A DNA stretch of 33,008 bases from Nocardia sp. NRRL S-836 (lineage in GTDB: Bacteria; Actinomycetota; Actinomycetes; Mycobacteriales; Pseudonocardiaceae): positions 1-33,008 of the forward strand of contig NZ_LGDY01000144.1 in the NCBI RefSeq assembly GCF_001279525.1, given 5' to 3'. The position numbers and the translations under genes are program-made. Every line of letters starts with the position of its first letter. The first letter of the stretch is position 1. Positions 7,095 to 14,610 of this stretch are shown in pieces. The notes below the pieces were generated by a model. That model ran no database searches, was not told the DNA's origin, and was given only the letters and a program-made list of their open reading frames with translations.

Positions 7095-7885
7095 ACGTAG
7101 TCACCGTGCCCGTACGGCACGACGTTCCGGTCGCGGCGGATGATCGACACCCGTCCGCCGCGATCGGTGCAGGCCCGCTGGAACGCGTCGTCGGTGTACT
7201 CGATCTGGATGAAGTTGTCGCCGAACGCCTCGGCGTAGCGCCCGCACTCGTCGTGGACCTGGCACTCCTCGGTGATCGCGAAGTCGAAGCCGACCTCCTC
7301 CTTGCCCGCGCTGCCGAGCTCGGCGCCGTTCTTCTGCGCGACCGCGAGCCCCTGCTCGTGCGCGTACCGCACGAAGGCCTTCATGAACTCCTTGGTGGCG
7401 TTGAGGTCGAACGCACCGCCCGAGCGCGTGTACGAGTCGAGGTTGTCCGGCTCCACGCCCTTGAACATCGACTGCTTGCAGTCCTTGATCCACTTCTTCT
7501 GGATCTCCAGGATCCTGGCGCGCTTGTCCTCGGTGGAGATGTCGAGGACGCCCTCGGCCCACTCCTCGTCGACGACCGGCTCGCCGTCGCCCTTCGTGAC
7601 GAGCAGGTCGGCGTGGTGCTGCCGCCACCAGCTCAGCCCGCCCTCCAGCGGGTCCGGCTGCGTCTGCAACGCGTTGAGGTAGCAGATGTTGTAGCGCCGC
7701 CCGTCCGGCGTCTTGCTGCGGTCCCGCACGACGATCTTGACCGGCACGTCCGGCTGGTACACGCCACCGATCTGGTAGTCGAACACGGCGCCCACCGGGG
7801 GCAGCTCGCGCGGCGGCAGGTCCGGCTCGCTCGAACACGACGTGACGAGCAGGAGCAGCGCGGCGGCCACCGCGGCGGTCTTCAT
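7067..7885 (-). CDS. GH114-type endo-alpha-1,4-polygalactosaminidase-like lipoprotein
   Basis: A 272-residue lipoprotein: MKTAAVAAALLLLVTSC has a lipobox with C17. The mature part has the GH114 (TM1410-like) pattern in order: FDYQIGGVY at the start, ICYLNALQTQPDP, VLDISTEDKRARILEIQ, then KGVEPDNLDSYTRSGG, FVRYAHEQGLAVAQKN and GFDFAITEECQVHDECG. The acidic VEPDNLD and EEC segments are the expected active-site region of the barrel. Known members cleave galactosaminoglycans, so a surface role on exopolysaccharide is likely. ATG at 7885 is fixed by the signal peptide. It is convergent with the SRPBCC gene (28-base overlap) and divergent from the HNH lipoprotein. Confidence 0.87.
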   Translation of the reverse strand: MKTAAVAAALLLLVTSCSSEPDLPPRELPPVGAVFDYQIGGVYQPDVPVKIVVRDRSKTPDGRRYNICYLNALQTQPDPLEGGLSWWRQHHADLLVTKGDGEPVVDEEWAEGVLDISTEDKRARILEIQKKWIKDCKQSMFKGVEPDNLDSYTRSGGAFDLNATKEFMKAFVRYAHEQGLAVAQKNGAELGSAGKEEVGFDFAITEECQVHDECGRYAEAFGDNFIQIEYTDDAFQRACTDRGGRVSIIRRDRNVVPYGHGDYVYEVCPPRA

Positions 7886-7991
7886 GCCTGCCGTTCTACC
7901 GATCCCGGACCACTTCGTCGAGGAGCGCCCCACCCGTGAGTTAGGCCGTTGAGCCGCCATGACGGGCTTGCGGGCCGGGTATGCCCTCGCC

Positions 7992-8633
7992 ATGCGGTGG
8001 ATCTTGCTCATCGTCCTGCTCACCGGGTGTACCGCCCTACCCGCTGCCTCCCAGGTCGACCGCGTGCCGGCCGGAACCCTGGACGCGGCCGCCGCGCGCA
8101 CCTCACTGGCCGCGCTGGTCGTGGGCGCACCGGGTTCGCTGCGCGGCTACGAACGCGACTGCCCCGGCGCCTGCGTGTTCGGCCAGCCCTGGTTCGACGC
8201 CGACGGCGACGGCTGCGACCAGCGCAGCCAGGTCCTGGCCCGCGACCTCACCGACGTCGAACGCAAACCGGGCCGCTGCGGCGTGCAGTCCGGCACCCTG
8301 GACGACCCGTACACCGGCTCGCGCGTCAGCGGGGTGTCGAAGATCCAGATCGACCACGTGGTGCCGCTGGCCGAGATGTGGCGCAGCGGCGCGGCGGCGT
8401 GGGCCCCCGAGCAGCGGGTGGCGGCGGCCAACGACCTGCGCAACCTGGTGGCCACGGCGGGCAAGGTCAACCAGTCGAAGAGCGACAAGACACCGGACGA
8501 GTGGATGCCGCCCAACGCCGGCTACGCGTGCTCGTACGGCCGGATCTACGTGACGGTCAAGGCCGCCTACGCGCTGACGGTGGCACCGGCGGAACGGTCG
8601 GCGCTGGAGAAGGCACTCGCGACCTGCGGTTAG
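7992..8633 (+). CDS. Secreted HNH-family (GmrSD/DUF1524-like) nuclease, lipoprotein
   Basis: The 213-residue product starts MRWILLIVLLTGC, a short lipoprotein signal with C13. The catalytic region lies near residues 115-170: KIQIDHVVPLAEMWRSGA, then NDLRNLVATAGKVNQSKSDK and a WMPP motif. This is the D-H...N...H/K layout of DUF1524-type HNH nucleases common in actinomycete secretomes. Two Cys pairs (DCPGAC, and C-G-V / Y-A-C) suggest disulfides. It probably degrades extracellular nucleic acid. ATG at 7992 is chosen for the signal peptide; an in-frame ATG 33 bases earlier is possible. TATGCC just upstream suggests a nearly leaderless transcript. Confidence 0.85.
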   Translation: MRWILLIVLLTGCTALPAASQVDRVPAGTLDAAAARTSLAALVVGAPGSLRGYERDCPGACVFGQPWFDADGDGCDQRSQVLARDLTDVERKPGRCGVQSGTLDDPYTGSRVSGVSKIQIDHVVPLAEMWRSGAAAWAPEQRVAAANDLRNLVATAGKVNQSKSDKTPDEWMPPNAGYACSYGRIYVTVKAAYALTVAPAERSALEKALATCG

Positions 8634-8643
8634 GGTTCGGGCC

Positions 8644-9114
8644 GTGGATCCCGAGCGTGGACGGCCGTTGCAGATTCCGCTCGCCGTGGGACTTCCCGAG
8701 GCCACCGCGGCCGCCGTGGCACTGCGGGCCGTGCTGCCGCCGGACGTCACGGCGATCGGCGGGCACCGGCGGCTGACGGTGCTGCGGCTCCTCTCCGACA
8801 CCGAGCTCGACCAGCTGCGGCCCGCGGTGGAGTCGTTGATCGCCTCGTTCCGGGGGATGGCGCGTGTGTTGGTGGCGGCGTTGGCGCAAGGTGCCGTGGG
8901 TGCCGAATGGCTGGTGCATGAGCACGGTGAGCACTGCCGGTTCGAGAACGCGGTGAGCGGGGTGGTTGTGGAGGCTTGTGTTGACCGGCCTGAGGAGCTC
9001 GATCCGTACTTCCTGCTGGAGTTCGCACGGACCGATGCCGCGCATCGGGTCGTTGCGGAGGCTTGCGTGGAGGGGTTTCACGACATGTGCCGGGTGCTGA
9101 ACGTCTTCGGATAA
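8644..9114 (+). CDS. Conserved-looking hypothetical protein (156 aa)
   Basis: GTG at 8644 begins 10 bases after the HNH stop. The product has no signal or membrane segment. It contains two hydrophobic/charged helical stretches (residues about 15-35 and 40-80) and a C-terminal half with three cysteines in helices (ACVDRPEEL, ACVEGFHD, MCRVLNVFG). Codon use in the second half is less GC-biased than in its neighbours. I do not recognise a family. Its closeness to the HNH gene suggests co-transcription but not a shared function. Confidence 0.6.
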   Translation: MDPERGRPLQIPLAVGLPEATAAAVALRAVLPPDVTAIGGHRRLTVLRLLSDTELDQLRPAVESLIASFRGMARVLVAALAQGAVGAEWLVHEHGEHCRFENAVSGVVVEACVDRPEELDPYFLLEFARTDAAHRVVAEACVEGFHDMCRVLNVFG

Positions 9115-9155
9115 AGCAGAAGGGCCAGATCAGCGAACTGATCCGTCGACCTGTG

Positions 9156-9896
9156 TCAGCTCGCCCTTGACGCCCGGACACGAACACCCGTCGTCACAAC
9201 CAACCCCGGCAACGGATCACCGTTCACCCGGTGGACCACACGCTGCCCGGTGAACGCTCGTCGGCCGTGCAACCAGCGGTGGTTGTCCAGAACGTAGCCC
9301 TGTCCGGCAGTCAGCCCGAAGCCGATCGCGTGCCGGTCGATCGCGGCCCGAAGCACTGGAATCCAGCGGTCGACCTCGGGTGTGAACTGAGCGAGCTCGT
9401 CGAGCCGAAGCCTGACGGCGATCCGGCCACGACCGTTGTCGCTGAAGATCGAACTGAGATGCCCGGAAGCACCGCCGAAGAGGACGGAGCGCGGTGTGCT
9501 CAAGGCGATGAGCGCTTCGGGCTCCGACTCCGCGAGGTCCTCGTACACCGCCTGACCGTCGATGAGCACGCAGTCGCCGCCGGTCGTGGCTGCCTGCGCA
9601 CAGCTCATCATCAGCAGTCCGGGCGGGTGCGGAACGCCGGAGCGATCGGTGTGCGGGTTGAGCGCACAGGCGCTGAAGCCCGCGAACCCGCTGCGCACGA
9701 CGGACTCGCCGAGGTCAGCGATCGTGGTGACGCCATCAGGTCCGCTGTCACGGTGCGGCACGACGATGGCGATCGACTGCGCGAACCGCAGCAGGTCCCC
9801 AGGGCCGTCGAGACCCTCGACCACAGCGAGTCCCCGCGCCGCGATCAGCTCGACCAAGCCGACGGAGCCCGCGTTGACGTGATAAGGCTCGATCAT
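9156..9896 (-). CDS. TauD/TfdA-family Fe(II)/2-oxoglutarate dioxygenase-like protein
   Basis: The 246-residue protein carries the iron-binding motif H82-x-D84 in ALNPHTDRSGVPHPPGLL, and a distal His in VLDNHRWLHGRRAF followed by arginines suited to 2-oxoglutarate binding. It is shorter than TauD (about 280) but keeps the core. It should hydroxylate a small molecule, substrate unknown. ATG at 9896 is chosen over one 10 codons upstream because GGGAGG lies 8 bases before it. It is divergent from the Nudix-regulator pair across a 160-base gap holding a 13-base palindrome that overlaps TTGACA on this strand. A role in modifying a peptide or amino-acid-derived metabolite is only a guess. Confidence 0.8.
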   Translation of the reverse strand: MIEPYHVNAGSVGLVELIAARGLAVVEGLDGPGDLLRFAQSIAIVVPHRDSGPDGVTTIADLGESVVRSGFAGFSACALNPHTDRSGVPHPPGLLMMSCAQAATTGGDCVLIDGQAVYEDLAESEPEALIALSTPRSVLFGGASGHLSSIFSDNGRGRIAVRLRLDELAQFTPEVDRWIPVLRAAIDRHAIGFGLTAGQGYVLDNHRWLHGRRAFTGQRVVHRVNGDPLPGLVVTTGVRVRASRAS

Positions 9897-9963
9897 GGCG
9901 TCTACCTCCCGAAACGACTTGTCCACGGGATCAGCAGAACGCTGTGCTGCGCGCTACGTCCAG

Positions 9964-9976
9964 TGACAGGCTGTCA
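9964..9976. promoter_or_regulatory. Operator-like palindrome in the dioxygenase/Nudix divergent promoter
   Basis: TGACAG-G-CTGTCA is a perfect 6+1+6 palindrome. On the minus strand it overlaps TTGACA, a consensus -35 for the dioxygenase gene. It lies 81 bases before the Nudix ATG. A binding site for the nearby XRE regulator is plausible but unproven. Confidence 0.45.
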
Positions 9977-10056
9977 ACACCACGTCGCCTCGGCACGGTG
10001 GGTTCCGGTGCTACGTTGCCGTTGAGCAGCCCGCCGCGATCACGGAGGACACCTCG

Positions 10057-10470
10057 ATGAGCCAGCTCGCCCACCCCGTCTCGATCAAGGGCGTGGTTGT
10101 CCGCGACGGCAAGGTGTTGCTGCTGAAGAACGAGCGCGAGGAGTGGGAGCTGCCGGGTGGTCGGATCGAGCCCGGTGAGACCCCGGAAGAGTGCGTTGCG
10201 CGCGAGATCACCGAAGAGACGCAGTGGAAGGTGACCACCGGGCCGATCCTCGACTCGTGGATGTACTACATCGACGTTGCCGAGAAGAACGTGTTCATCG
10301 TGACCTACGGCTGCCACCCGGATGGCGCCGGCGAGCCCGTACTTTCCCACGAGCACAAGGAAATCGGCCTGTTCACCGAGGACGAGGTGCCCGGCTTGAC
10401 CATGCCCGAGGGTTACAAGCGCTCGATCGCGACGTGGTTTGAGCTACTGCGCGCGGACGCGGTCAGTTGA
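10057..10470 (+). CDS. Nudix hydrolase
   Basis: The 137-residue protein is a single Nudix domain. The box begins at G35 and runs GRIEPGETPEECV, then AREITEET, giving G-x5-E-x7-R-E-U-x-E-E. The glycine after the last Glu pair is replaced by Gln (Q56), while all metal-binding glutamates remain. It should hydrolyse a nucleoside-diphosphate-linked substrate. ATG at 10057 has GGAGGA upstream. The next gene starts three bases after the stop, so Nudix enzyme and regulator are co-translated; the Nudix protein may clean up or produce the signal sensed by that regulator (inference). Confidence 0.92.
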   Translation: MSQLAHPVSIKGVVVRDGKVLLLKNEREEWELPGGRIEPGETPEECVAREITEETQWKVTTGPILDSWMYYIDVAEKNVFIVTYGCHPDGAGEPVLSHEHKEIGLFTEDEVPGLTMPEGYKRSIATWFELLRADAVS

Positions 10471-10473
10471 GCC

Positions 10474-11751
10474 GTGATCGGCAGGCGGTGCGACGCATGT
10501 GGAGCCGAGTTGAGTCGGCTTGCCGTCGAGCCGATCTGCCCGACCTGTCACGCGAGTACGCGCCACGCCGCACCGGCCGTGCCCGCTCGTCAGCTCACAC
10601 CCGCCGTGTGGTTGTGGTCGACGCCAGAGGCAACCACGGCCATCAGAAGTCGTGACCTGGCAAAGATCCTGCGGGTGTACCGCAGGCTGAACGGGCTCAG
10701 TCAGGAACGGCTCGCCCTGCTGCTCGGCTACGACAAGACCTACGTGTCGATGATCGAGACCGGTCGCCGGACCATCAGCGACATCGCCACCCGCCGGCAC
10801 ATCGCGCGGACGCTCGGGCTGCCGATGCACGCGCTCGGCGTGACCGACGACGATGATGCCGACTTCGCGGCGATGATCCAGTTCGGTGACTCGACCATCC
10901 GCCTTGCCGAGATCGCACGCCAGTCCGGCAGAGCCGTCGATGCGGTGAACGAACTGTGGCCGCTGGTCGTCCGGCTTGAGGCACGCGCCGCCGGGGGACG
11001 TGCCGAACGGGACACAACGATCCTGCTCGGGCAGGGCCGTGCGGCGCTGGGGGTGTCGCTCGGCACGGTGCTGCCCGAGGAACGGCTGACGGCCGCTGCC
11101 CGCTGGACGGGTAAGGCGCTGGTGATCGCCGAACGGCTCGGCGACCGCGCGTTCCTCGCTCATGCGCTCCGCATGCACGGGAACGAGCTCCGCAAGGCTG
11201 ATCACGTCGGCGCGGCCATCGCGCGCCTCAGCCGAGCTGTTGCCGTGTCCGAGGACCGCGAGGGGCAGGGAGCCGCGTTGGCGCTTCTCGCCCGTGCCGC
11301 AGGTGAACACGGTGACCCGGACCTGTTCGACCTCGCGATCAACGGGTACCGCGAACGGCTCGACAACGGTGGCGGCCGAGGCATGCTGTTCAACCCGTTC
11401 ACGTTCCGCGAGATCCAGCTACGCGGACTGATCGCTACCGGCCGAGCTGCCGACGCCGTTCAACTCATGCGGATGGATGTCCCGGACGCGGCACCGGTCG
11501 CACCGCAATGGCACGTCATCGAACGAGTCACGGCTGGACAGGTCCTGCTCGCAGCCCGACAGCGAGACGGCGCAGAGGATGCGTTGCGCACCGCGCTTGT
11601 CGCAGCGGAGGCGCACCGCCTGCCACACCAGATCCAGCGAACGATCCGAGCTGCCGATGACGGCGGTCTAGCAGGGATCAGCGCTGGAGGACGGGCAGCG
11701 GTACAGCGGCTGAACCTCCAGCTGTCCCCTGGGCAGCGCACCTCGTCATGA
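10474..11751 (+). CDS. Zinc-ribbon XRE-family regulator with TPR-like C-terminal domain
   Basis: The 425-residue product starts at GTG 10474. Residues 6-25 hold two CxxC pairs (C6/C9 and C22/C25), a small zinc ribbon. An XRE helix-turn-helix follows at about 62-115: RVYRRLNGLSQERLALLLGY, DKTYVSMIETGRRTISDIAT. The remaining 300 residues are Ala/Leu/Arg-rich helical repeats resembling TPRs, as in actinomycete signalling regulators that bind small peptides or metabolites. The gene immediately follows the Nudix gene and ends at a strong terminator. Its target could be the divergent promoter at 9897-10056. The fused zinc ribbon is the unusual part. Confidence 0.85.
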   Translation: MIGRRCDACGAELSRLAVEPICPTCHASTRHAAPAVPARQLTPAVWLWSTPEATTAIRSRDLAKILRVYRRLNGLSQERLALLLGYDKTYVSMIETGRRTISDIATRRHIARTLGLPMHALGVTDDDDADFAAMIQFGDSTIRLAEIARQSGRAVDAVNELWPLVVRLEARAAGGRAERDTTILLGQGRAALGVSLGTVLPEERLTAAARWTGKALVIAERLGDRAFLAHALRMHGNELRKADHVGAAIARLSRAVAVSEDREGQGAALALLARAAGEHGDPDLFDLAINGYRERLDNGGGRGMLFNPFTFREIQLRGLIATGRAADAVQLMRMDVPDAAPVAPQWHVIERVTAGQVLLAARQRDGAEDALRTALVAAEAHRLPHQIQRTIRAADDGGLAGISAGGRAAVQRLNLQLSPGQRTSS

Positions 11752-11768
11752 ACCTGCAGACACAGAAA

Positions 11769-11797
11769 GACCCAGGTCAGGAAGCCTGACCTGGGTC
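11769..11797. terminator. Bidirectional hairpin terminator
   Basis: A perfect 13-bp stem (GACCCAGGTCAGG at 11769-11781 with its complement at 11785-11797) closes a 3-base loop. It ends the XRE gene on the plus strand. On the minus strand TTTCTGTG follows the stem, so it also terminates the tRNA transcript. Confidence 0.9.
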
Positions 11798-11808
11798 CTA
11801 TCTCACCG

Positions 11809-11882
11809 AGCCGCCTATCGGAATCGAACCGATGACCTGCTCATTACGAGTGAGCCGCTCTGGCCGACTGAGCTAAGGCGGC
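11809..11882 (-). tRNA. tRNA-Thr (CGT anticodon)
   Basis: Read on the minus strand the 74 bases fold as a cloverleaf. The acceptor stem is GCCGCCT paired with AGGCGGC, the D-arm is GCTC...GAGC, and the anticodon stem is GCTCA/TGAGC around loop CTCGTAA, giving CGT. The T-arm is ATCGG-TTCGATT-CCGAT. CCA is not encoded. CGT reads ACG (Thr). A terminator follows directly. Confidence 0.96.
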
Positions 11883-11893
11883 GAGACGCGATA

Positions 11894-11899
11894 ACTATA
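11894..11899 (-). promoter_or_regulatory. -10 element of the tRNA-Thr promoter
   Basis: TATAGT on the minus strand lies 11 bases before the tRNA 5' end, the expected place for a -10. No good -35 is visible; instead an inverted repeat CCCGTGA (11905-11911) / TCACGGG (11921-11927) occupies the spacer and -35 region. Confidence 0.55.
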
Positions 11900-11993
11900 G
11901 CTGACCCGTGAACCCGTTACTCACGGGGGTCGGCATCGTTGTACGGACCGTGACCGAGGTCACCGTCTCCTAGCCGGTCCCGAGGAGTGGTTC

Positions 11994-13382
11994 ATGCGTC
12001 GATCGTTCTCCGTGCCGTTGGCCGGGCTGTTGCTGGCCCTCGCCGCCGGGCCCGCGCTCGCCCAGCCCGCGCTCGCCCAGCCGCCGACCACACCGGTGCC
12101 GGGGCCGCGGGATCCGGACCAGCCGCCGGCGTCGTCGCCGAACGGGCCGCAGTCGCTGGCGCACGCGGTCGGGGACGCGGGCACGGGGCTCGTGGTGGTG
12201 CGGCTGGGGCCGCAGGGGGTGCCGACGAACACGATCCTGCCGGGGCTCGGGGAGCAGTTGCCGAAGCAGTCGGTGACGGAGCTCGGGCTGGGGCTGGCCA
12301 GTGCGCAGGTCAACACCGAGGCGTTCCTGGCGACGGAGCGGGTGGTCACGCAGGCCAACCCGTTCGGGTTCGCGGTGGCGGGGCGGGCGCCGCAGACGCC
12401 GGGGACGCTGGTGCAGACCGCGATTCCGGACAACCCGCGGCCGGTCGGCGGCGGGCTGCCGATTCCCGAGACGCCGCTGGCGAAGCTGAGTGTGCTCAAC
12501 GGCAGTGTGCACGCGCGGTGGGACGAGAAGCTCGGGCCGTGTGTCAGTCCGCTGGCCACGGCCAAGACGTCGCTGGCCGGGTTGCAGGTGCTCAGCGCGT
12601 TGCCCGCCGAGGTGCCGCTGCCCGCGAAGACCGCGCTGATCGGCGTTCCGGACGCGTTCGAGGCGAGCTCGAACGTCCGGCTGGTCGACCTGCCGGGCAG
12701 CACGAACAAGGCGGTCGAGTCCACGTCGACGATGCGGGCGGTCAGCGTCGAGCTCGCGGGCGGGTTGAAGATCGACGTGGTCACGCCGCCCACGCTCACG
12801 GCCACGGCGACCGGGGACGAGCAGACCTCGAAGATCACCTACACCGCGCCGGTGCTCAGGGTCAGCCAGAACGGCAAGGAGCTCGGCACGCTGGACGCCG
12901 CCCACCCGGCGCTGGACGTGCCGCTGCTGCTCGACCTGGTCGTGCTGAAGCTGCAGATCGCCGGGCTGACCGAGAAGAAGGCGGCCTTCACCGGCAACGG
13001 CTTCAGCGGGTTCCAGCTCGGGGCGACCGCGCGGATGCTCGACGTGCAGCTGCTGCCGACGGACAAGCTGAAGCTGCCGGCCCTGCCGGCCGCGCTCGCG
13101 CAGATCTCGCTGGGCGAGCAGATCGTGCGGGCCGCGGCACCGCGGGGTGGTGTGGTGTGCGGGACGGCACAGCCGCCGCAGACGAACACGCCGCAGGAGC
13201 CGGGTGGTGCCGCGGCGCCGCCCAAGAAGGCACCGCCGCTGGCCTACACCAACGCCGCGTACCAGTCGGTTCCGCTGTTCTGGACCGGTGCCGGGTTGCT
13301 GCTCGCCGGGGTCGTGCTGGTCGCGGCCCTGCCGGTCAGGGGCCGGTCACGTGCGCGGTCCCGCGGGGTCTTGCCCTCGTGA
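11994..13382 (+). CDS. Secreted, C-terminally membrane-anchored protein of unknown function
   Basis: The 462-residue protein has an N-terminal signal peptide (MRRSFSVPLAGLLLALAAGPALA, with cleavage after an ALA), a Pro-rich start, a long beta-rich extracellular part, a second Pro-rich linker (residues about 395-415) and a single C-terminal membrane helix (about 428-446) followed by an Arg-rich tail. Only two cysteines lie in the mature ectodomain (GPCVSP and VVCGTA), probably forming one disulfide. ATG at 11994 has GAGGAG upstream. It is convergent with holB, eight bases apart. I do not recognise a domain; a wall-facing adhesin or structural protein would fit the topology. A 15-bp tandem duplication doubles the end of its signal peptide. 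Confidence 0.8.
   Translation: MRRSFSVPLAGLLLALAAGPALAQPALAQPPTTPVPGPRDPDQPPASSPNGPQSLAHAVGDAGTGLVVVRLGPQGVPTNTILPGLGEQLPKQSVTELGLGLASAQVNTEAFLATERVVTQANPFGFAVAGRAPQTPGTLVQTAIPDNPRPVGGGLPIPETPLAKLSVLNGSVHARWDEKLGPCVSPLATAKTSLAGLQVLSALPAEVPLPAKTALIGVPDAFEASSNVRLVDLPGSTNKAVESTSTMRAVSVELAGGLKIDVVTPPTLTATATGDEQTSKITYTAPVLRVSQNGKELGTLDAAHPALDVPLLLDLVVLKLQIAGLTEKKAAFTGNGFSGFQLGATARMLDVQLLPTDKLKLPALPAALAQISLGEQIVRAAAPRGGVVCGTAQPPQTNTPQEPGGAAAPPKKAPPLAYTNAAYQSVPLFWTGAGLLLAGVVLVAALPVRGRSRARSRGVLPS
12051..12080 (+). repeat. Perfect 15-bp tandem duplication in a signal-peptide region
   Basis: CCCGCGCTCGCCCAG occurs twice head-to-tail (12051-12065, 12066-12080). It keeps the frame and duplicates the residues PALAQ, so the signal peptidase motif ALA is present twice. 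Confidence 0.85.
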
Positions 13383-13390
13383 GGTAGCGG

Positions 13391-14587
13391 TCAGCCGCGG
13401 TGGAGGGTCGTGACCATGGCCTCGATCGCGATCCGCGGCTTCACGTTCACCTCGATCGCCTCCCGGCACGCCAGCACGGCCTCCAGCCGCCGCAGGATCG
13501 ACTCCTGCGACCACTGGGCGGCGGCCGTGCGGGAGTCGGCGGCGCGGTCGGGGTGCATCAGGGCGGCCTCGGAGCCGGTCTTGGTCACCAGTGCGTCGCG
13601 GTAGAAGCCGGCGAGGTCGACCAGGGCCAGGTCGAGGGAGTCGCGCTGGGTCCGGGTGGCGCGGGACTTCTGGCGCTTTTCGAGGTCCTTCAACGCGCCC
13701 TTGGCGCCGCGGGTGGCCGCGGCGGTGCCCTTGCCGGTGCCGCCGGCGCCCATCGCGGTCTCCAGGGCGGAGCGTTCGGCCTCGTTGCGGGCCTCGTTGG
13801 CGGTGGTGGCGTCCTCCTCCGCCGCCTTGATCAGCTCGTCGGCGCAGGTGAAGACGTCGGCGGGCTTGCGCAGGGCCAGCGGGATGCGCAGGACGGCCTC
13901 GCGGCGGTCGCGGGCTTCGGAGTCCACGGCCAGGCGGCGGGCACGGCCCACGTGGCCGCCGGACACCGAGGCCGCCCACGACGCCATCTCGGCGGAGATG
14001 CCGTCCACGAGTTCCAGCGCCGAGGCGATGGCGGCGGGGCGGGGTGAGCCGAGGGAGACCAGGCGGCAGCGGGAGCGGATGGTGACGGAGACGTCCTCCG
14101 GGTGGTCCGACGGCGCGCAGAGCAGGAACACCGTGCGCTCCGGGGGTTCCTCGACGGCCTTCAGCAAGGCGTTCGCGGCGCCCTCGGTCAGGCGGTCGGC
14201 GTCCTCGATGATGACGACCTGCCAGCGGCCGGAGGTGGGGCGGCGGGCGGAGATCTGGACGAGGGAGCGCATCTCGGCGACGGAGATCGAGAGGCCCTCG
14301 GGGGCGACGATGCGCACGTCGGCGTGGGTGCCGTGCAGGGTGGTGCGGCAGCCGGTGCACTCGCCGCAGCCGGGGCGGTCGTCCGTCACCACGCACTGCA
14401 GCGCGCCGGCGAAGGCGCGGGCGGTGGAGGAACGGCCGGACCCGGGAGGTCCGGTGAAGAGCCACGCGTGGGTCATGGCGCCGGGTGCGGGGGTGCCGCC
14501 GGCGACGATCGTGGCGGCTGCCTCCGCCGCCGCGGACAGGGTTGCCACCGCGTCGGGCTGGCCGACCACCTCGTCCCACACGCTCAT
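13391..14587 (-). CDS. holB: DNA polymerase III subunit delta' (clamp loader)
   Basis: The 398-residue product is the delta' subunit that helps load the beta sliding clamp. It starts MSVWDEVVGQPDAVATL. The P-loop is GPPGSGRS (46-53) with Arg in place of the catalytic Lys, fitting a non-hydrolysing clamp-loader subunit. A zinc module C65...C74-x2-C77-x2-C80 follows, then VVIIEDADRLTEGAANALLK (Walker B region) and LEEPPE-like KAVEEPPERTVFLL. The S-R-C sensor (TIRSRC) is present. A charged insert at about 250-310 is typical of actinobacterial versions. It starts 23 bases after the MFS-kinase gene stop, as in the tmk-holB pairing of many bacteria, and ends eight bases from a convergent gene. Confidence 0.95.
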   Translation of the reverse strand: MSVWDEVVGQPDAVATLSAAAEAAATIVAGGTPAPGAMTHAWLFTGPPGSGRSSTARAFAGALQCVVTDDRPGCGECTGCRTTLHGTHADVRIVAPEGLSISVAEMRSLVQISARRPTSGRWQVVIIEDADRLTEGAANALLKAVEEPPERTVFLLCAPSDHPEDVSVTIRSRCRLVSLGSPRPAAIASALELVDGISAEMASWAASVSGGHVGRARRLAVDSEARDRREAVLRIPLALRKPADVFTCADELIKAAEEDATTANEARNEAERSALETAMGAGGTGKGTAAATRGAKGALKDLEKRQKSRATRTQRDSLDLALVDLAGFYRDALVTKTGSEAALMHPDRAADSRTAAAQWSQESILRRLEAVLACREAIEVNVKPRIAIEAMVTTLHRG

Positions 14588-14610
14588 GGGTCCAGTCTTC
14601 CAGCGGGCGG

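Noticed and set aside
9128..9143. Hairpin GATCAG-CGAA-CTGATC between convergent genes
   Set aside because: Only six pairs and no U-run; too weak to call a terminator, though it is in the right place.
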